From: Microvirga aerophila
GTDB taxonomy: Bacteria > Pseudomonadota > Alphaproteobacteria > Rhizobiales > Beijerinckiaceae
DNA length: 64,000 bases
Assembly (NCBI RefSeq): GCF_003332305.1
Contig: NZ_QOIO01000017.1
Span: forward strand, 47,062-111,061
Reading direction: 5' to 3'
Shown here: in pieces, positions 26,803-34,255 of the stretch
Position numbering within the stretch: the stretch's first letter is position 1
Layout of the letters: each line of letters begins with the position of its first letter
The notes under the pieces: generated by a model
The model's database searches: none
The model's input: the letters and a program-made list of their open reading frames with translations, nothing else
What the model was told of the DNA's origin: nothing
Translations under genes and position numbers: made by a program

Positions 26803-28602
26803 TCACCCCTGCGCGCCCTGATCGTCGTCACCGTCGGGTCCTGCTCCCGGATCGCGGTCCACCAGCCAGGCCCGCGCGTCGGCGACGGCCTTCCGCGTTG
26901 CCTCCAGCCGAACGGATGTGGCCTCGTAAACCTGCACGGGCCCGCTGAGGTGGAGCTTGCCCGCGCGGACGAGCTGGTCATGCACATCCTCGTTGATGCC
27001 GCTGAGGTACAGCCGCCCGTTCACCTCCATCAGCTTGTCGGCATAATTGGCCAGCACCTCCATCAGGGTCGCGCCGGCGGTGCTGAGGCTGCGCAATCGC
27101 AACACCACCACCGGGCTTTGCGCGTCCTGCGGGCGTGGCAGCAGCCGTTCCAGCGTCCTGGCGCCGGCGTAGAACAGGTGTCCGTAGACATCGATCACCG
27201 TCACTTCATGGGATGGCAGCCGCGTGGGAGCATCGTGCTCCTCGATCTCGCCGTCGGACCGCTTCACCAGCCGGACCAGAGAGACGTCGGTCGAGGACCG
27301 GCTCACGTAAAGCAGCGCTGACAGCAGCACCCCGATCCCGACCGCGGCCTGCACGGACAGAAACAAGGCAGCCAGGAAGGTGGCGCCCCCGGCGAGCCGG
27401 GACGGCCAGCCGGCGCTCCAGACAGCGCGGATTTCGCTCGGCTTGAGGCTGCTGGTGCCGGCGAGGACCAGCAGCGCGCCGAGCGCGGGCATCGCGATGG
27501 CGGACACCAAGCCGGGGACGAGCATGACGATCAGCGCCATGCACACGCCGGCGAGGACTACCGCCCAGCGCGACTGGGCTCCGTAGATCACGTTGAGCGC
27601 GGTCGCGCTGAGCGAGCCACCGACCGGCAGGCCGTTGAAAAATCCCGTCGCGGCATTGGCCACGCCCTGGGCGACGAAGTCGCGCGAGGTGCTGCGGCGC
27701 GCTCCATCCGGATTGGGTACGCTCTGGCTCACCCCCGCCCCCTGGACGAGGATGACCACGGCCACCGCGAGTGCCCCTGTGGTCACATCGAACGTGATGC
27801 TGGACAGCGCAGGCAGCACCGGCATCGGGATGCCGCTCGGGATCTCGCCGATGTCCCTCACGACCTCGACGTCACCGAGGTCGAACAGGGCCACGATCAC
27901 GGACGGGACCGCAATGGCCACCAGTCTGCCGAGGTTGCTCAAGGGCGTGCGCGGCAGCACCACGGCCAGCACCAGAGTGAGCACCGCCAGGGCCAGCGAC
28001 ACCAGGTTGATCTCCGCAACGTGGAGCAGCAGGTTGACCGTCTGCGTGATCCGGTTGCTGCCGGCCGCCTCATAGCCGGTGACCACAGGAAGCTGGTTGA
28101 GGATCAGCAGCACCGAGACGCCGCTCAGGAAACCCATGGTGACCGAATAGGACACGAAGCGGATCAGCTTCCCGAACTTCAGGAGCCCGAACACGATCTG
28201 GAAGACCCCGACCAGGATCACCATGACGGCAAGCGCGGCGGCACGCGCCTCGCCCTCCAGCCCGCCGAGGGCCTCGCTCGCTGATAGCGAGGCCGCGGCG
28301 GTGGTGGTGATCATCATGAGCTGGGTGCTGGAGAACAGCCCTCCCGCCGCCGCGCCCGCCATGGTGGCGTACAGGCCGTAGATGGGATTGACGCCCACCA
28401 GCACGCCATTCGCCATCCCGTCAGGCACGTTGCTGATCGCGCTGCTCAACCCGGCGAGCCCATCCCGGCGCAGGGATGCCCAGCCCGGCAGCTTCGGCCA
28501 GCGGTGGTTGGCCACTGCGTCCCGCAATTCGCCCAGCCCCGGCTGGTTGACCTCGGCTCCTTGCTCGGGCGGGTCATCGGTCTCGACGGATGCTCCCGCC
28601 AT
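26803..28602 (-). CDS. SulP-family anion transporter with STAS domain
   Basis: 599 aa. About 11-12 membrane segments form the SLC26/SulP core, with signatures N-V-P-D-G-M-A-N-G-V and G-L-F-S-S-T-Q near the front and a conserved F-F-N-G-L-P-V-G-G-S later. A C-terminal STAS domain (about 470-580, including V-I-D-V-Y-G-H-L-F-Y-A-G) regulates transport. Substrates of the family include sulfate, bicarbonate and dicarboxylates. It is the last gene of the minus-strand series FGE, BASS transporter, sulfatase, DUF421, SulP, which favours sulfate as substrate, but that is inference. The gap to the DUF421 gene is 63 bases. Confidence 0.9.
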   Translation of the reverse strand: MAGASVETDDPPEQGAEVNQPGLGELRDAVANHRWPKLPGWASLRRDGLAGLSSAISNVPDGMANGVLVGVNPIYGLYATMAGAAAGGLFSSTQLMMITTTAAASLSASEALGGLEGEARAAALAVMVILVGVFQIVFGLLKFGKLIRFVSYSVTMGFLSGVSVLLILNQLPVVTGYEAAGSNRITQTVNLLLHVAEINLVSLALAVLTLVLAVVLPRTPLSNLGRLVAIAVPSVIVALFDLGDVEVVRDIGEIPSGIPMPVLPALSSITFDVTTGALAVAVVILVQGAGVSQSVPNPDGARRSTSRDFVAQGVANAATGFFNGLPVGGSLSATALNVIYGAQSRWAVVLAGVCMALIVMLVPGLVSAIAMPALGALLVLAGTSSLKPSEIRAVWSAGWPSRLAGGATFLAALFLSVQAAVGIGVLLSALLYVSRSSTDVSLVRLVKRSDGEIEEHDAPTRLPSHEVTVIDVYGHLFYAGARTLERLLPRPQDAQSPVVVLRLRSLSTAGATLMEVLANYADKLMEVNGRLYLSGINEDVHDQLVRAGKLHLSGPVQVYEATSVRLEATRKAVADARAWLVDRDPGAGPDGDDDQGAQG

Positions 28603-28665
28603 TCCCTAGGGCTCTCCTGGCACTACCGAATGATGGCCGCTCGCCCGTCTCCTGAAGGCGGCAGG

Positions 28666-29241
28666 CTATTCGAGCTTGATGCGGATGCTTTTGACGCCGT
28701 CCTCAACCGAGACGTCCAGGATCTTGGGCTCGGTCTTGAACGGGACGATGCTGATCTTTCCGTTGCGCTCCATGTACGCACGCTTGATCCTGGACGGATC
28801 GGGATCACCGACCTGAAGCCGGAGGGACTGCTTCAGGTCGTTGGCCGACAGCTTGGCCTCCCGCAGCCCGCCCTCCTGGATCTCGCCGTCCTTGATCAGC
28901 AGACGGGGCTCTCCCTTGACGAGGGTTCCGAACGAGGTGTGGGCCGCCAGGGTCGCGAAGAGCCAATGCAGGGCGAGCAGCGCGGCGCTCGCCATGATCG
29001 TGGGCAGGAAGGGGGCCGAGCCATTGATCGCCCGGCTCATGATGGAGCCGAGCATGATCGCGACGATGACGTCGAAGGCGCTGGCCTTGCTCAGGAAGCG
29101 CTTGCTTGCCAGCCGCACCAGAACCAGCATGACGGCGTAGATGGCAATGGCGCGGAGCGCCATCTGCACGGAGCTGACGTCCCCAATGTCGAGACCCAGT
29201 CCGAGAAGGAGCTGAGCCTCATTCACGATGGACTGCATCAT
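28666..29241 (-). CDS. DUF421 (YetF-like) membrane protein
   Basis: 191 aa. Three membrane helices lie in the first 90 residues, with the family motif K-R-F-L-S-K-A-S-A-F-D-V-I-V-A-I-M-L-G. The C-terminal DUF421 domain includes L-L-I-K-D-G-E-I and L-R-E-A-K-L-S-A-N-D-L. No function is established for the family. Its start overlaps the sulfatase stop by four bases (ATGA), so translation is probably coupled. Confidence 0.88.
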   Translation of the reverse strand: MMQSIVNEAQLLLGLGLDIGDVSSVQMALRAIAIYAVMLVLVRLASKRFLSKASAFDVIVAIMLGSIMSRAINGSAPFLPTIMASAALLALHWLFATLAAHTSFGTLVKGEPRLLIKDGEIQEGGLREAKLSANDLKQSLRLQVGDPDPSRIKRAYMERNGKISIVPFKTEPKILDVSVEDGVKSIRIKLE

Positions 29242-30962
29242 GTTGGCCCTGCCTTCTCCGCGGCCTCGCGATGCACGACCTCGCGAGTGCCGAACATGTC
29301 GAGGTCGAACGGGCAGCGGTCGTCGCCGATCTCGTGCCGCACCAGCGCGTGCAATTTGCCGAGCATGCGCTGCACGAGCTCCGGGTCATGGCGCGGATGG
29401 TCGGGATGGGCGAGGTTCTCCAGTTCGCCGGGATCGCTCTCCAGGTCGTAGAGGGCGACATCGGCGGAGGCATGGAGTTCATCGAGCGTCGCGGGGTTGG
29501 CGTATTCCTGCGGGCTGAACCAGCGCACGAGCTTGTGGCGGCCATCGGACACGGCGCGGAAATAGGCCCGCCGGGTGAAGTCCGGGGCCCCATGCAGCCG
29601 CCCCGCCTCCCGCATGAGCGCCGCGCTGTCGTGCTGCCCGTCCTGCTCGTTCGAGGGCTCGCTTCCCAGGCTGGTCAGCATCTTCAGCGCCCCCGAGACC
29701 GACCACTGGGTGTCGAGGGCGTTCAGCGCGTCCCAGCAGACCATGGCACCGTCGCCCGGTGCCCGGGCGCTGCCGCGCGGACCGTCCTGCCCGGGATCGA
29801 GCATCACGGCCTTGAGGCTGCGGCCCTTGAGGTGCGGGTAGCGGCTTTGGATCTCCTCGTCGCTGAGGCCGGCGAAGGCCAGCAGCGTCGGGGCGAGGTC
29901 GAGGTGCGAGCCGACCGCCGCCGTGCGCCGCCCCTGCGGCCCGCCGGGCGCGCAGACCGTCAGGTTGACGATGGCCGCCTCCTCGAAGGGGATGTTGGCC
30001 TTCTGCGTGAGGCGGTGCGCGCCGTTCATCTCGCCGTGGTCGCCGGTGAAGATCACCACGGTGTTCCGCCACAGGTCCAGCCTATCGAGGGCTGCGACCA
30101 CCTGGTTGAACTGCGCGTCCACCAGGCGCATGCAGTTGACGAGGTAGTTGCGGTGCTTGCGCCAGAGGTCCCGGCGCTCGTCCGGGATGTGGCCGTAGTT
30201 GAGGTCGACGTATTCCTTGTAGTACCGCACGCCCGGCGGCTGGAGGGCGTAGTCGTCCTCGAAGTTGTCCGGCAGGGCGACATCCCACTCCTGCTCGAAC
30301 CAGCCGAGCTGCTGCACCGTGGTCTGGACCCCCGCCGCCAGCCCTTCGGGACCCGGCTGCTGGCAGGGGTCAGTTTGCAGGAACATCACGTCATGGGGGT
30401 TGATCAGGCTGCACACCAGCAGCCAGGGCCGGTCGACCTGGGAGGCCCTATGTTCCAGCCAGTCCACGGTCTCGAACGCAATGGTGCCGTCCAGTTGCTC
30501 GCCCTCCAGCGGGGCGCCGAACGTGTCCCCCCATTGCTGGTAGTCGGAGAAGCCGTAACGCTCCAGCCCGTCCTCGCGGTGGGGCACCTCGGACAGGTGC
30601 CACTTGCCCTTGAAGGCGGTGTGGTAGCCCTGGTCGCGCAGCATGTGCCCGATGGTGGGGATCGCGTGCGTGAGCTCGCCGGTCCAGGCGAAGTTGGTGT
30701 TGTCCCACAGGCCGGTGTGGATGGCGTGAACTCCGGTCCACATGGTGGCGCGCGAGGGCGTGCACATCGGCACGGTGCAGTACTGCCGGTCGAAGCTCAC
30801 GCCCTGCGCCTCCAGGCGCCGCATCGCCGGCAACGGCACCGAGTCCGGCACCTGCATGTGGGTCTGCCACTGGTCCATGCACAGGACCAGGATGTTCGGC
30901 CGCGCAGGCTTCGGGCTGTCCGCGGAGGCGGTGGTCTGGGTCGTGTCCTGGGTCGTCATCAT
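29238..30962 (-). CDS. sulfatase (formylglycine-dependent, cytoplasmic)
   Basis: 574 aa. The N-terminus P-N-I-L-V-L-C-M-D-Q-W carries metal-binding acids of the alkaline phosphatase fold. C67-T-P-S-R71 is the site that must be oxidised to formylglycine. F-T-G-D-H-G-E-M-N near 310 supplies further calcium ligands. No signal peptide is present, so desulfation should occur in the cytoplasm after substrate uptake. It could be a choline-, sugar- or aryl-sulfatase; the sequence does not decide. The matching formylglycine-generating enzyme is at 31999 and a BASS transporter lies 18 bases upstream, which makes an uptake-and-desulfation module likely. Confidence 0.9.
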   Translation of the reverse strand: MMTTQDTTQTTASADSPKPARPNILVLCMDQWQTHMQVPDSVPLPAMRRLEAQGVSFDRQYCTVPMCTPSRATMWTGVHAIHTGLWDNTNFAWTGELTHAIPTIGHMLRDQGYHTAFKGKWHLSEVPHREDGLERYGFSDYQQWGDTFGAPLEGEQLDGTIAFETVDWLEHRASQVDRPWLLVCSLINPHDVMFLQTDPCQQPGPEGLAAGVQTTVQQLGWFEQEWDVALPDNFEDDYALQPPGVRYYKEYVDLNYGHIPDERRDLWRKHRNYLVNCMRLVDAQFNQVVAALDRLDLWRNTVVIFTGDHGEMNGAHRLTQKANIPFEEAAIVNLTVCAPGGPQGRRTAAVGSHLDLAPTLLAFAGLSDEEIQSRYPHLKGRSLKAVMLDPGQDGPRGSARAPGDGAMVCWDALNALDTQWSVSGALKMLTSLGSEPSNEQDGQHDSAALMREAGRLHGAPDFTRRAYFRAVSDGRHKLVRWFSPQEYANPATLDELHASADVALYDLESDPGELENLAHPDHPRHDPELVQRMLGKLHALVRHEIGDDRCPFDLDMFGTREVVHREAAEKAGPT

Positions 30963-30980
30963 GCTGCTCCTCGCTGCGCC

Positions 30981-31877
30981 TCACGCGGGCGGCGATTTCT
31001 CCCGCAGGGCCGCGCTCCCGCGCTCTCCTTCCGCCTGCCCCTGCTGACGCCTGCCCAGCGCCCATGCGCCAGGGAACAGGGCGGCCAGGGATACAATCGA
31101 CGTGACCACCACCATGACGAGGACGTCCGGATCGTCGAAGCTCTGCGTCGCGACCACCGTGGCCGCCGCCACGTTGCGCTGGGCCGTGGCGAGCGCGATC
31201 ACCTCGCGCTCGCGGGGATCGACCCCGCCCAGCAGGTAGCCCAAGGCGAAGGCGCCGCCGATCACCAGAACCGCCGCCGCGATGGCACCCGTGCCGAAGA
31301 CGCCCAGGATCGCCCGGAAGTTGGCGAGGAAGGTCAGCGCCACCAATGCCACCAGCGCGATGCTCGACACCCTGTTCGAGATCGGCCGCAGGCGGTCGGC
31401 CAATCGCTCGAGGCGGGCATCGATGAACAAGCCGGCTCCGAGCGGCAGGAGCATGGTCAGGATGAGCGGCATGGCAATGGACGCTGCGCTCACCGTGGCC
31501 TCCGGGGCCACGAACGGGACCACGATGGGCATGTAGATGATCGTGCCCACCAGCAGCAGCACCAGCACCCCTGCCCCGAACGCGGTGTCGCCCTTGGCGA
31601 GCTGCGTCAGCTTGATCAGGAACGGGGCACCGGCCGCCGTGGCCACCAGCATCAAGCCGACCTGTACCGACTGGTCGAGCGGCAGAAGCCGCGCCACGGC
31701 ATAGGCCAGCAGCGGAACCAGGACGAAGTTCGCGGCATGCGTCAGGAGGACGCCACGCAAGTCGCGCAGCGGGTCCATGATCTCCCGAAGGGTGTAGCTG
31801 AGGCCGACGGCGAGCATGCTGGTGACGCTGAAGACCAGCACCGCGACGTCCAGGAGGCTCGGGAGCAGCTCGGCCAT
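30981..31877 (-). CDS. BASS-family (bile acid:sodium symporter-like) transporter
   Basis: 298 aa with about nine to ten membrane helices and no large soluble domain. Helical repeats typical of the BASS fold can be seen: S-V-T-S-M-L-A-V-G-L-S-Y-T early and A-T-A-Q-R-N-V-A-A-A-T-V-V-A-T late. The latter resembles the broken-helix sodium-site motif (E-x-x-x-R-N/Q-N) of the fold. BASS proteins import organic anions such as bile acids, pantoate or sulfonates with sodium. Its position between the FGE gene and the sulfatase suggests an organic sulfate ester as substrate. A stress-type promoter-like site lies directly upstream. Confidence 0.75.
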   Translation of the reverse strand: MAELLPSLLDVAVLVFSVTSMLAVGLSYTLREIMDPLRDLRGVLLTHAANFVLVPLLAYAVARLLPLDQSVQVGLMLVATAAGAPFLIKLTQLAKGDTAFGAGVLVLLLVGTIIYMPIVVPFVAPEATVSAASIAMPLILTMLLPLGAGLFIDARLERLADRLRPISNRVSSIALVALVALTFLANFRAILGVFGTGAIAAAVLVIGGAFALGYLLGGVDPREREVIALATAQRNVAAATVVATQSFDDPDVLVMVVVTSIVSLAALFPGAWALGRRQQGQAEGERGSAALREKSPPA

Positions 31878-31929
31878 GGCGCCAGCCTCTTACGGGGCCG
31901 CGACCCGGCGCGCCCGGCAATGGCGTATG

Positions 31930-31955
31930 AACAACGTTTGCCTCATGACGGTTCC
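31930..31955 (-). promoter_or_regulatory. EcfG-type promoter-like site before the BASS-sulfatase genes
   Basis: Minus strand GGAAC (31951-31955), 18 bases, GTT (31930-31932), about 53 bases upstream of the BASS start in the 121-base gap after the FGE gene. If real, the BASS-sulfatase-DUF421 group can be transcribed separately from the oxidase operon. Confidence 0.35.
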
Positions 31956-31998
31956 GTATCACGAAGCCCCCGAAACCAGCACTGCCGCGACTGATCCG

Positions 31999-32934
31999 TC
32001 AATTCCGAACCAGGCAGCGGAAGCCGATGTGACAGGCCGAAGTCTCAACCGTTTGGGGTTGCCGCGCCGCCGGCCGGTAGCGGAGGCAGTAATTGGGCGC
32101 GCACAGGTGCGAGCCGCCCTTGAGCACCTTGCTTGGGATGTTGGCGGCGGGCTGGCCCACGACATGGCCCGACTCCGGCGACAGGACGCGCGGATTGCGC
32201 GGGATGCAGCACGCCTTGGCAGCCGCTTCGGGGTGTCGTGTGAAATAGTCGGCCGTCCACTCCCACACGTTGCCCGCCATGTCGTACAGCCCATAACCAT
32301 TGGCCGGGAACGCGCCGACCGGAGAGGCACCCTCGTAGCCGTCGGTCGCGAGGTTCTGCCACGGGAACTCGCCCTGCCAGGTATTGGCGAGCATGCGCCC
32401 GTCCGGCGCAAACTCGTCACCCCACACGTAAGTGGCACCCTCCAACCCGCCGCGGGCGGCGAACTCCCACTCCGCCTCGGTCGGGAGCGTCCTCCCTGCC
32501 CAGGCGGCATAGGCCTCGGCATCCTCATGGGCAACGTGCACCACGGGATGGCGGTCACGGCCGGCGAGTGTGCTCCCCGGCTCTTCCGGATGTCTCCAGC
32601 ACGCACCCGGCACATAGGCCCACCAGGACCGGGGGTCGTCGAGGTCGACGCGGTGCGGCGGGCGTCGGAACACGAGCGAACCCGGGACCAGCAGCGCCGG
32701 GTCGACACCGGGGTAGTCCCCGGGATCCGGCGCCCGCTCGGCCAGGGGGACGTAGCCGGTGGCATCGATGAAGCGGGCGAACTCGGCATTGGTCACCGGA
32801 TGCTCGTCCATCCAGAAGCCGTCGACCGTGACGCGGTGGGCCGGCCGCTCCTCGGGATAGAAGGCGTCGGAGCCCATCAGGAACGTGCCGCCCGGCACCC
32901 GGACCATGCCTTCCCGGATCCGGACCACCGTCAT
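31999..32934 (-). CDS. formylglycine-generating enzyme (sulfatase maturation)
   Basis: 311 aa. FGE-sulfatase fold markers: V-P-G-G-T-F-L-M-G-S-D near residue 13, R-L/T-P-T-E-A-E-W-E-F-A-A-R-G-G, G-L-Y-D-M-A-G-N-V-W-E-W, and G-G-S-H-L-C-A-P-N-Y-C with Cys278 and Cys283, the copper-binding active-site pair of authentic aerobic FGEs. It therefore should convert the cysteine of C-x-P-x-R sulfatases to formylglycine; the sulfatase at 29238 has that motif. ATG 32934 overlaps the ctaG stop (ATGA), which fixes the start and couples it to the oxidase assembly gene; the longer open frame to 33114 is antisense-like noise. Confidence 0.92.
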   Translation of the reverse strand: MTVVRIREGMVRVPGGTFLMGSDAFYPEERPAHRVTVDGFWMDEHPVTNAEFARFIDATGYVPLAERAPDPGDYPGVDPALLVPGSLVFRRPPHRVDLDDPRSWWAYVPGACWRHPEEPGSTLAGRDRHPVVHVAHEDAEAYAAWAGRTLPTEAEWEFAARGGLEGATYVWGDEFAPDGRMLANTWQGEFPWQNLATDGYEGASPVGAFPANGYGLYDMAGNVWEWTADYFTRHPEAAAKACCIPRNPRVLSPESGHVVGQPAANIPSKVLKGGSHLCAPNYCLRYRPAARQPQTVETSACHIGFRCLVRN

Positions 32935-33869
32935 CTCAGGCCGCGCAGCGGCTTGGCAGCGCCGTCGACCCGACCGCCTTGCGGGAAGGGGTGATCCATG
33001 GGCGTGATGAGCCGGGCGGCCAGCCCGAGGCAGGCGCCGAAGTAGACGAGGCCCATGGGCACCCACATGAGGAGACCTGCGAGTTGCTGATCGTCGAGGG
33101 CGGTCAGCCCCCAAGGTGCCGTGAGTCCCTCATACCAGCCATAAAGCGGACGACGCGCCATCGTGATGAGCCCGCCCAGCAGCCCGCCATGCATCAGCGT
33201 CGCGAAGGCCGCCGCCAGGGCCAGGCCGATGCGTTCCCCCGAGCGCGCCTCCAAGACCACCCGCCAGAACAGGAGCGCCGTGCCGAAGAAGGTGGCGTGC
33301 TCCAGCGTGTGCAGCCATTCCCGCTCCACCGCCGCCTCGAACAGCGCCGGCGCATGCCAGATCCACAGCGCCAGCCCGTGCAGCGTCGCCGCCGGGAACG
33401 GGCGCGACAGCCAGAGTCCTGCCTTGGCGAGGGGCCGCCACGTGAGGGCCGCGATGCTGCCCCTGCTCCAGCCCGGCGGAAGCGCCCAGGCGAACGCGAC
33501 GCCCGGCTTGCCGAGGAGAAGCAGCACGGGTGCGATGGTCACCAGCAGTCCGTGCTGCGCCATGTGCGCGGACAGCAGGGTGCCGCCGAGCCGATCGAGC
33601 GGCGAGACGAGCGCAATGACGAGAACGGCCAGGCCGAGCACGAACGCGGCCATGTGCGCGCGCCCGATGCCACGCCAAAGGCCGGCCCGCGCCCAGAGCC
33701 GCCGCGTGCCGCGCCGATACCCCCAGGCTGCGGCCAGCAGAAGGCCGAGCACCCACGGATCGAAGCTCCACGCGCGCAAGAAGGCATCGGGCGGCACCGG
33801 ATCGGGGCCGTGCGCCAGGACGGGCAATGCCCCCGCCACCAGGGCGAGAAGGAGCACGGTCACGCGCAT
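32931..33869 (-). CDS. ctaG: cytochrome c oxidase assembly protein, CtaG (Caa3) family
   Basis: 312 aa from ATG 33869. An N-terminal signal or first helix (about 4-20) is followed by seven further membrane segments. The Caa3_CtaG family motif includes S-A-H-M-A-Q-H-G-L-L-V-T-I-A-P, and conserved histidines are found in L-E-H-A-T-F-F-G-T and A-T-L-M-H-G-G. In Bacillus and Rhizobiales this family is needed to build caa3-type oxidase, probably in copper insertion. The start overlaps the preceding gene by ten bases and the stop overlaps the FGE start. Confidence 0.88.
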   Translation of the reverse strand: MRVTVLLLALVAGALPVLAHGPDPVPPDAFLRAWSFDPWVLGLLLAAAWGYRRGTRRLWARAGLWRGIGRAHMAAFVLGLAVLVIALVSPLDRLGGTLLSAHMAQHGLLVTIAPVLLLLGKPGVAFAWALPPGWSRGSIAALTWRPLAKAGLWLSRPFPAATLHGLALWIWHAPALFEAAVEREWLHTLEHATFFGTALLFWRVVLEARSGERIGLALAAAFATLMHGGLLGGLITMARRPLYGWYEGLTAPWGLTALDDQQLAGLLMWVPMGLVYFGACLGLAARLITPMDHPFPQGGRVDGAAKPLRGLR

Positions 33870-34255
33870 ACGGGCACCAGCAGGATGGGGAAGAGTTGCC
33901 ACACGATGCCGACGGTGGCGATCCCGCTGTTGCCGATGGTGAGCACCATCCGGAAGCGCTGGTCCGGGAGATCGCGGTATTGCCGATGGCGCCAGACGGC
34001 ATGACCGACGACAACGGCGGTTGCCACGACGGTCAACGCCACGAGCACGGCCAGGAAGGTCGTGCGGGTGCCCTCTCCCGCCGCCCCGAGCCCCAGCACG
34101 CAGGCGACCGCCGCTCCGACGTAGACTGCCAGGAAGTGCACCGCCCAGACGAAGTGCCCGAAGGCCGGGTCGAGCAGCCGGCGCAGCGTCCCCGTCCTGG
34201 AATGCGGTTCGACCTCATCATCAAGCTCACCATCATCAAGCTCAAGAGATGACAT
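33860..34255 (-). CDS. small membrane protein of the caa3 oxidase operon
   Basis: 131 aa with three to four hydrophobic segments (F-V-W-A-V-H-F-L-A-V-Y-V-G-A, T-T-F-L-A-V-L-V-A-L-T-V-V, I-G-N-S-G-I-A-T-V-G-I-V-W) after an acidic N-terminus. Its start overlaps the ctaD-ctaE end by 14 bases and its stop overlaps ctaG by ten bases, so it is embedded in the operon. I do not recognise the family with certainty; small subunit IV-like or assembly roles are possible because of position. Confidence 0.65.
   Translation of the reverse strand: MSSLELDDGELDDEVEPHSRTGTLRRLLDPAFGHFVWAVHFLAVYVGAAVACVLGLGAAGEGTRTTFLAVLVALTVVATAVVVGHAVWRHRQYRDLPDQRFRMVLTIGNSGIATVGIVWQLFPILLVPVCA

Noticed and set aside
29271..31994. 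907-codon open frame on the plus strand
   Set aside because: It lies opposite the sulfatase and BASS transporter genes, both of which have clear motifs; the antisense product is low-complexity.
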